A stretch of DNA of 7,576 nt from Pseudomonadota bacterium. Lineage in GTDB: Bacteria > Myxococcota > Polyangia > GCA-2747355 > JACKDQ01. The notes under the pieces are model-generated. The model made no database searches, was not told the DNA's origin, and was given only the letters and a program-made list of their open reading frames with translations. The translations under genes and the position numbers were made by a program. Where the stretch lies: the NCBI GenBank assembly GCA_030591195.1, contig JAUVBO010000100.1:1-7576 (forward strand), given 5' to 3'. Positions 1 to 5,105 of the stretch are shown in pieces (the stretch's first letter is position 1; every line of letters begins with the position of its first letter).

Positions 1-615
1 AGCGATCCCTGGCTCAAGGGCACGCTCTACGGATACGGTGGGCTGTACTTCCCGACCGGCTACGCCAGCCAGAACAACAACACGGTGACCAACGTCCGGA
101 TGTTCGGCGGCTACCTGGTCAACTTCTTCAAGAGCAAGCTCGAGGTCGGCTATGCGCTGGCAGTGCAAAAGTACTTGCCCAACAGCGCGACGCGCGACAC
201 CAACGTCAGCCTGTCGTCGATCGGCGCAGCCGACGCCGCGGCGGGCAGCACCGGCTCGGGTGGCCGGCTCAACGACAACTGGCTGTTCGTCAACAGCTTC
301 CACCTCGGCTACTACTTCACGCCGAAGCTGTGGGTCTCGCTCGACCTGCTGATCTCCAACTACATTCGTCGCTCGGCGCCCGATGACTTCCTCGTCGCGG
401 AAAACGCCGTCGACACCGGTCGTGCCGACTCCACCTGGGGCATCTTCGAGGTCGGCTACAAGCCGCTGAGCTGGCTGGTGCTGGGCCTCGGGGTCTCGAG
501 CTTCCAGCCGGCGCTGACCGCCGACGCGAAGTCCGTGCGCTTCCCGTTCTACGACTTCATCTCGCCGAGCAACAACTACACCAAGTGGTACATCAGCTCG
601 AAGTTCATCCTGTAG
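1..615 (+). CDS. Outer-membrane beta-barrel protein, C-terminal part (partial at left edge)
   Basis: The reading frame is open from base 1 and ends at TAG 613-615, giving the last 204 residues of a longer protein; the start and signal peptide lie outside the window. The sequence has alternating hydrophobic/polar stretches rich in Tyr, Phe, Trp and Gly, such as YGYGGLYFPTGY, NSFHLGYYFTPKLWVSLDLL, FEVGYKPLSWLVLGLGVSSF and the final YTKWYISSKFIL. These are separated by polar turns (SSIGAADAAAGSTGSGG, SAPDDFLVAENAV). This is the pattern of antiparallel transmembrane strands of an outer-membrane barrel, and the last strand runs to the C-terminus as expected for BAM-inserted barrels, although it ends in Leu rather than the usual Phe. 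I cannot assign a substrate or a named family; a transporter/porin-like barrel is the most likely role. It lies 86 bp upstream of a secreted lipoprotein protease in the same orientation without an intervening terminator, so co-expression is plausible. The coding assignment is firm and the barrel assignment fairly so. Confidence 0.8.
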   Translation, partial: SDPWLKGTLYGYGGLYFPTGYASQNNNTVTNVRMFGGYLVNFFKSKLEVGYALAVQKYLPNSATRDTNVSLSSIGAADAAAGSTGSGGRLNDNWLFVNSFHLGYYFTPKLWVSLDLLISNYIRRSAPDDFLVAENAVDTGRADSTWGIFEVGYKPLSWLVLGLGVSSFQPALTADAKSVRFPFYDFISPSNNYTKWYISSKFIL

Positions 616-701
616 AGCACAGGATCACGATATAGAACGTTTGGGTGAATTTTATAGTTCAACAGGGTTTTTGATAACCGAGGTTTTGAGGGGTTTACCG
701 A
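616..701 (+). promoter_or_regulatory. Intergenic leader with Shine-Dalgarno for the protease lipoprotein
   Basis: This 86-bp spacer is visibly richer in A/T than the flanking genes. A clear ribosome binding site, GAGGGG, lies at 688-693, eight bases before ATG 702, and supports that start (a second in-frame ATG at 705 is less well spaced). TATAGT at 653-658 resembles a -10 box, but no convincing -35 sits 16-18 bp upstream, so a dedicated promoter is only possible. No hairpin terminator for the upstream gene is seen. Confidence 0.45.
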
Positions 702-3700
702 ATGATGAACGGAAAGAAGAACTGGCTGTTTGGGGCGGTCGGGCTGCTGGCGCTCGGCTTCGTCGGCTGCGCTGGCGAGGACGACATCGACCGCACCCAG
801 CCGAATCGTATGCCCAAGTCGATGTTCCAGGGGACGTGGTACATCCGCAGCACGATTATCGGCGTGCCCGGTACGTCGGCGACCTCGTTCGTCGGCTACA
901 CCGGCACGATGGAGAAGATCCGCTGGGAGGTCCAGGAAGACTGGCTGATCGCCTATCGCGCCTACGAGGAGATCCCGGGCACTGACTCGGCTGGCAAGGC
1001 CGCGGCGAAGGAGGACCCGAGCTCGTACAAGGAGAACCCGATCGCGGGCTACCCGATCCTCGGGCACTTCGACATCAAGCGCCAGTACAACGCCGCCACC
1101 GGCGAGCAATCGAACGTGATCGAGGAGAACTCGGTCGATCGTCCCTGGTACGAGCGTGACTATATCCGTGTCGACTGGTCGAAGAGCAGCATCAGCCCGA
1201 TGAGCCTCGATGGCGTCACCGGTCCGGCTGCCTACAGCGTGAATTTCTTCCCGCAGAGCCACGAGAACAACGAGGACGCGCTGCGCGTCTTCGCCAAGGA
1301 CGCCGAGACCAACGAGGACGCCAAGGTCAACTTCGACCAGCTGGAGACCGTGACCAGCCACGATCCGGCCGAGTGGAACAACGTCAACTACTTCGACATG
1401 GTCGGCAAGTTCCTGCTCGACACCGAGACCGTCGCTTACCAGTTCGCCGATGGCTCGATGATGGACATTCCGCTCTGCTACTTCACCATGTACGGCGGTC
1501 GGAACTACCAGACGAGCACCTGCGGCCCCGCCGAGGTCAAGGTCCGCACCTCGTTCATGAAGGTCGGCATCCGTAACTTCGAGCCGGTGGCGCTGCCCGA
1601 CAAGGAGATGGCGAAGTTTGCCTACTTCCGCACCGAGCGCTTCACCTGGGACCGCAAGTACGGCTTCACCGAGGCCGGTCGGATCTACCTCGCCAATGTT
1701 TTCAACCTGTGGGAGAAGGCCTACCAGGAGAATGACGACGGCACCCTGAAGGTCGGCGACGACGGCAAGTACGTCAAGATCGCGATGAAGGACCGGACCC
1801 CCAAGCCGATCGTCTACCACATCAACGCCGAGTTCCCCTGCGAGATGGTCGCGTCGGGGATCAAGATCGGCGAGAGCTGGAACACCTCGTTCCGTCGGGC
1901 GGTGGCCGTGGCCAAGGGTATCCTGCCCGAGACCAAGGGTGACACGATCGCGGAGGTCGCCTCGGTCCCCAAGGACCAGGTCCCCGACATGTTCGTCGTC
2001 AAGACCAATGGCTGGACCCAGAAGAGCCCCGGCGACGACTGGAGCTGCAAGAACCTCGAGTTCAAGCCGGACGAGGTCGAGTTCCTGATGGGCGATCTGC
2101 GCTTCAACACCATCTACTGGGTGCAGGACCGCCAGATCAGCGGCCCGCTCGGCTACGGTCCCTCGTCGCCCGACCCGGAGACCGGCGAGATCATCAGCGG
2201 CATTGCCCATGTCTACGGCGCGGCGATCGACTCGTACTCCAACAGCTCGCTCGAGATCATTCGCCTGCTCAACGGCGACCTCGACCTCGACGCGATGCAG
2301 AGCGGCAGCTACGTCAAGGACTACATCCTCAAGAACCCGGCGCAGATCGACCCGGCGAAGATCCCCCGCGAGCTGAACAAGATCAAGGGCAAGGCGATCT
2401 TCAACATGATCCTCGGCAAGAAGAAGCTGGCGCGCCTCGAGCAGGTCAAGACCCACGGTCTGCAGCGGGCGACCTTCGGCGAGCGCTATCGCCGGCTGAG
2501 CCGGATCCACGGCACCAAGCTCGAGGAGTACCTGCTCGACGACGAGATCATCAAGGGCCTCGCCCCGATGATGCTCCAGGGCAAGCAGATCGGCCCGGGC
2601 GACAACCTGTCGAAGGAGGTTCGCCGGCTGATGTCTCCGATCGAGTGGGGCACCGCCGAGGGCATGTCCCTCGACAAGCTGCGCGTCGACCGCGCCGCCC
2701 GCAAGAACATCTGGCTGGCCGAGTTCGCTGACGACTCGATCAAGGGCCTGGCGATGGAGGTCTGGAAGAGGTTCGGAGCGAGCAAGGACTACGACGCGAT
2801 GTGGCAGTATCTGCGCGAGCGGATCTTCATCGGCGTCACCGAGCACGAGGTCGGCCACACCGTCGGCCTGCGCCACAACTTCGCCGGCTCCTACGACAGC
2901 ATCAACTTCTACAACAAGTGGTGGAACCTCCGCGCGGAGAACCTGGTCGAGCGCAACCCGATGCGCGCCGAGGACGCCCTCGGCTTCGCCGACCTCTACA
3001 CCCAGACTGCCCGGACCGCGAACCAGATCGCCAACAAGATGACCGAGTCCCAGTACTCCTCGATCATGGACTACGGCGCCAAGTTCAACTCGGACTTCTC
3101 GGGCCTCGGCAAGTACGACCACGCCGCGATCCTCTTCGGCTACACCGGCAACGTCGAGGTCTTCAAGAGCGTCGACGAGAACGCGAAGATCGTCTTCCGG
3201 CAGCGCTACAGCGACTGCAGCCCGCGCTACGAGAGCACGCCGAACCTCGCCTACTCGCCGATCCTCGAGCAGTGGCACTACAGCTCGGTGTGGAACCTCC
3301 TCGGCAAGAACGCGGGCATCACCTCCCGCAAGTTCGTCCCGTGGACCAGCGTCAAGGCCGAGCAGGACAAGGCGCGGGCCGCCTGTGACGCCTACCTCGA
3401 CCAGGGTGGTACGGCATTCGATTTCAACCAGAAGCAGGACGGCAACCGGGCCCTCGAGGTGCCGTACATGATGTGTTCGGACGACTACGTCGGGGCGACC
3501 GTCAGCTGCCACCGCTGGGACGAGGGCGCCGACCCGTTCGAGATCGCGAACAACGTGATCAAGGGCTACAAGAGCTACTACTACTTCAACAACTTCAAGC
3601 GCGGTCGCTTCGGCGTCAGCTCCTACGGCCTCTACAGCCGCCTGTCCGGCCGTTACTTCAACTACCTGCCGAGCATCTACCAGCACTGGCTGTTCCGCGT

Positions 3701-4700
3701 CGCCTTCTCGGATCTGCAGGACCAAACGCTGGAGAACTACTGGACCATCGGTACCTGGAACGGCTTCAACCTGCTGAGCCAGGTGCTGAAGACGCCGCAG
3801 TACGGCACCTACTGCAAGGGCACCGACGTCGACGAGAAGAACGGCCGCTGGGGCTGCATCAGCGAGGCGGGCGAGAAGGTTCGCTGGCAGCGCATCCCGA
3901 GCGAGAGCCAGAAGCCCGGCCCGGGTGAGGCGACCGTGGTGCGTGGTGAGGGTCGGCGGCGGTTCAGCCGCTTCGACTACGAGTCCGGCTACTACTACCA
4001 GAGCCAGATCACCGAGATCGGTTCCTTCTGGGAGCAGCTGGCAGCCATCGAGGCCCTGACCACCTCGACCGGTATCTTCGTCGGCGTCGAGACCGGCACC
4101 GACTTCACCCGGTTCCTCGTGCCCTACTACATCGTCTTCGAGGAAGAGCTGCACAAGATCTTCGAGGGCACGATCAGCGAGGACTACGGCGCCTACGGGC
4201 CGATCATCGCCAACGGTAAGATGCACATGGCGCCCACTGCTGTGCTGGCGCTCAGCAACGGCACCTCGCTCGACCCGGCCACGGGCCAGGCCTACACGCC
4301 ACCAAGCGGCGAGGCCGTCAACCTCGACAACTGGTTCACGATCAAGTTCTACGCGCTGCTCTACGGCATGTCCGAGTTCCGCAGCAGCTACAGCCTGGTC
4401 TTCGCCGACCGGCAACAGATCTTCCGCGTCGGCAGCGGCGAGGAGGTCACCCCCGCAGATGGCATGGTGCTGTTGACCTGCCAGGATCCGTTCCGTGGCC
4501 ACATCTACGGCACGGTCTACGATCCGACCTGGGATGAGAGCGACAAGGGTCCGGCGATCAAGATGATCAACAAGTGCAACGACCTGGTCACCAAGTTCAA
4601 GGCCACCGGCAACCCGACCACCAGGTACTGGCTGGAGGACACCATCGAGTGGCTTAACGTCCTGCGTGGCATGTACGAGGTCTTCGGATCGAACGTCTAG
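702..4700 (+). CDS. Secreted lipoprotein zinc metalloprotease of the metzincin clan (DUF5117/DUF4953, EcxA-like)
   Basis: A 1332-residue protein that probably cleaves proteins or peptides outside the cytoplasm using a zinc ion. The N-terminus has Lys residues, a hydrophobic core and a lipobox FVGC (Cys23), followed by Ala at +2, so outer-membrane lipidation is expected. The catalytic site is HEVGHTVGLRH at residues 715-725: His715, His719 and His725 bind zinc and Glu716 is the general base. The Met-turn SIMDY (Met789) follows, then LGKYDHAAILFGYT (about 802-815), as in the DUF4953 family. Upstream family landmarks are PIVYHINAEFP (from 369), Trp393 in the WNTSF helix, DLRFNTIYWVQDR (from 465) and DPETGEIISG (from 491). 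About 220 residues separate DPETGEI from the zinc helix, which is longer than I recall for the family. Twelve cysteines follow the lipobox, suggesting disulfides. The C-terminal 500 residues are aromatic-rich and have no domain I recognise. The start is chosen for the GAGGGG site at 688-693. All zinc ligands are intact, so an active enzyme is expected; the substrate is unknown. Confidence 0.9.
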   Translation: MMNGKKNWLFGAVGLLALGFVGCAGEDDIDRTQPNRMPKSMFQGTWYIRSTIIGVPGTSATSFVGYTGTMEKIRWEVQEDWLIAYRAYEEIPGTDSAGKAAAKEDPSSYKENPIAGYPILGHFDIKRQYNAATGEQSNVIEENSVDRPWYERDYIRVDWSKSSISPMSLDGVTGPAAYSVNFFPQSHENNEDALRVFAKDAETNEDAKVNFDQLETVTSHDPAEWNNVNYFDMVGKFLLDTETVAYQFADGSMMDIPLCYFTMYGGRNYQTSTCGPAEVKVRTSFMKVGIRNFEPVALPDKEMAKFAYFRTERFTWDRKYGFTEAGRIYLANVFNLWEKAYQENDDGTLKVGDDGKYVKIAMKDRTPKPIVYHINAEFPCEMVASGIKIGESWNTSFRRAVAVAKGILPETKGDTIAEVASVPKDQVPDMFVVKTNGWTQKSPGDDWSCKNLEFKPDEVEFLMGDLRFNTIYWVQDRQISGPLGYGPSSPDPETGEIISGIAHVYGAAIDSYSNSSLEIIRLLNGDLDLDAMQSGSYVKDYILKNPAQIDPAKIPRELNKIKGKAIFNMILGKKKLARLEQVKTHGLQRATFGERYRRLSRIHGTKLEEYLLDDEIIKGLAPMMLQGKQIGPGDNLSKEVRRLMSPIEWGTAEGMSLDKLRVDRAARKNIWLAEFADDSIKGLAMEVWKRFGASKDYDAMWQYLRERIFIGVTEHEVGHTVGLRHNFAGSYDSINFYNKWWNLRAENLVERNPMRAEDALGFADLYTQTARTANQIANKMTESQYSSIMDYGAKFNSDFSGLGKYDHAAILFGYTGNVEVFKSVDENAKIVFRQRYSDCSPRYESTPNLAYSPILEQWHYSSVWNLLGKNAGITSRKFVPWTSVKAEQDKARAACDAYLDQGGTAFDFNQKQDGNRALEVPYMMCSDDYVGATVSCHRWDEGADPFEIANNVIKGYKSYYYFNNFKRGRFGVSSYGLYSRLSGRYFNYLPSIYQHWLFRVAFSDLQDQTLENYWTIGTWNGFNLLSQVLKTPQYGTYCKGTDVDEKNGRWGCISEAGEKVRWQRIPSESQKPGPGEATVVRGEGRRRFSRFDYESGYYYQSQITEIGSFWEQLAAIEALTTSTGIFVGVETGTDFTRFLVPYYIVFEEELHKIFEGTISEDYGAYGPIIANGKMHMAPTAVLALSNGTSLDPATGQAYTPPSGEAVNLDNWFTIKFYALLYGMSEFRSSYSLVFADRQQIFRVGSGEEVTPADGMVLLTCQDPFRGHIYGTVYDPTWDESDKGPAIKMINKCNDLVTKFKATGNPTTRYWLEDTIEWLNVLRGMYEVFGSNV

Positions 4701-4705
4701 TATGA

Positions 4706-4728
4706 GAGGGGGCTGCCCCAGCCCCCTC
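4706..4728 (+). terminator. GC-rich hairpin just after the protease stop; likely 3' end signal
   Basis: GAGGGGGCT (4706-4714) pairs perfectly with AGCCCCCTC (4720-4728) around a five-base loop GCCCC, starting six bases after the stop codon. The position and strength fit a transcription terminator or a 3'-end-protecting stem. No T-run follows on the plus strand (the next bases are ATCCCAGCAG), so it is not a classic intrinsic terminator. Rho-dependent termination with hairpin protection is an alternative. Confidence 0.55.
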
Positions 4729-4732
4729 ATCC

Positions 4733-4753
4733 CAGCAGCTGCTGCGCAGCAGC
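4733..4753. repeat. Overlapping CAG/CTG palindromes (alternative hairpins)
   Basis: CAGCAGCTGCTG (4733-4744) is a perfect palindrome. It overlaps a second perfect 16-bp palindrome, GCTGCTGCGCAGCAGC (4738-4753). The CTGCTG at 4739-4744 can pair either with the CAGCAG before it or with the CAGCAG after it, so two mutually exclusive stems are possible. It lies five bases after the preceding hairpin and may extend the termination or processing signal. It could also be a simple trinucleotide-repeat product. Confidence 0.5.
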
Positions 4754-4760
4754 AGGGAAG

Positions 4761-4812
4761 TTACCCCAAGGGACTGCTCCCTCCGGTCGCTTGATTCACT
4801 TCGTTCATCGCC
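4761..4812 (+). repeat. Intergenic repeat, copy 1 (most diverged)
   Basis: First of three copies of a roughly 54-bp unit. It begins TTACCCCAAGGG, contains the perfectly shared 16-bp core GCTCCCTCCGGTCGCT at 4776-4791, and ends with a diverged tail (TTGATTCACTTCGTTCATCG). Its left block is two bases shorter than in copies 2 and 3. Strand is arbitrary. Confidence 0.7.
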
Positions 4813-4837
4813 CCCCCCTCTAATCCGTCGCGGGTAG

Positions 4838-4891
4838 TCACCCCACAGGGTCTTGCTCCCTCCGGTCGCTTGGTTCGCTTCGCTCACCACT
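4838..4891 (+). repeat. Intergenic repeat, copy 2
   Basis: Second copy: left block TCACCCCACAGGG, core GCTCCCTCCGGTCGCT at 4855-4870, then TGGTTCGCTTCGCTCACCACT. Its core starts 79 bp after the copy 1 core. The tail contains reiterated TCGCT/CGCTT words, giving the unit an internal periodicity. Confidence 0.75.
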
Positions 4892-4927
4892 AGACGATCT
4901 CACTCCGAGGGACGCCTCTCGGCGAAA

Positions 4928-4981
4928 TCACCCCCAAGGGTTGGGCTCCCTCCGGTCGCTAGGCTCGCTTCGCCCACCACT
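4928..4981 (+). repeat. Intergenic repeat, copy 3
   Basis: Third copy: left block TCACCCCCAAGGG, core GCTCCCTCCGGTCGCT at 4945-4960, then AGGCTCGCTTCGCCCACCACT. Its core starts 90 bp after the copy 2 core. Its left block can fold as CCCAA-ggg-TTGGG. Copies 2 and 3 agree closely through the CACCACT end, so the right boundary is well set there. Confidence 0.75.
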
Positions 4982-5062
4982 GGAACGCAGATTCTCCTCG
5001 TGGGGCTCTCTGATCGGGCGCGGCGCGGTCCCCTCCCTTCTGGTTCCGACAGCCACGCGGAG

Positions 5063-5103
5063 ATGACTTCGTATATTCGAAGGCTACTTCGTATAATGGG
5101 GGG
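5063..5103 (+). promoter_or_regulatory. Promoter/operator island of the kinase operon, probably leaderless
   Basis: A perfect TATAAT lies at 5092-5097, eight bases before ATG 5106. A -10 box there would place transcription start at or beside the ATG, giving a leaderless mRNA. In keeping with this, no properly spaced ribosome binding site exists: the G-run at 5098-5103 is only two bases from the ATG, and GAAGG at 5079-5083 is 22 bases away. The -35 position (TTCGTA 5068-5073 with 18 bp spacing) is a weak match. The box ACTTCGTATA occurs twice in direct orientation (5066-5075 and 5086-5095), 20 bp or two helical turns apart, with TTCGAA at 5076-5081 between them. This fits tandem binding of a regulator overlapping the promoter. 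Confidence 0.55.
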
Positions 5104-5105
5104 CG

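Larger units (their letters stand above)
4701..5105. other. 405-bp non-coding region between protease and kinase genes
   Basis: No credible gene is seen on either strand; the short open frames here run through repeats and lack ribosome binding sites. In order it holds a GC-rich hairpin (4706-4728), a CAG/CTG palindrome (4733-4753), three degenerate repeat copies (4761-4981), an eight-C run at 4811-4818 between copies 1 and 2, a small inverted repeat GAGG-gacg-CCTC (4907-4918) between copies 2 and 3, about 80 bp without recognisable structure (4982-5062), and a promoter-like AT-rich island (5063-5103). Confidence 0.75.

Noticed and set aside
2801..3388. Overlapping plus-strand frames inside the protease gene (also 3473-3928)
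   Set aside because: They are Arg/Leu/Pro-rich shadow translations in a different frame from the HEVGH-containing gene and have no independent start signals.
576..4730. A very long open frame on the minus strand, antisense to the whole protease gene
   Set aside because: It is the expected shadow of a GC-rich gene with G/C third positions. Its translation is low-complexity Val/Leu/Asp/Arg with no domain motifs, while the plus strand encodes a clear lipoprotein metzincin with a ribosome binding site.
4654..4890. Minus-strand 78-codon frame across the intergenic repeats (SEANQATGGS..., DERSESSDRREQ...)
   Set aside because: Its sequence is the translation of the repeat units, it overlaps the protease 3' end and it has no ribosome binding site.
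4761..4981. CRISPR array
   Set aside because: The copies are imperfect, only three, with unequal spacing and similar rather than unique sequence between cores; no cas gene is nearby.
5063..5098. loxP-like arms (ATGACTTCGTATA matches 12 of 13 bases of a loxP arm; ACTTCGTATAATG also matches)
   Set aside because: The two arms are in direct rather than inverted orientation and lack the 34-bp loxP geometry. The likeness is best explained by shared TATA/TTCGTATA promoter words.
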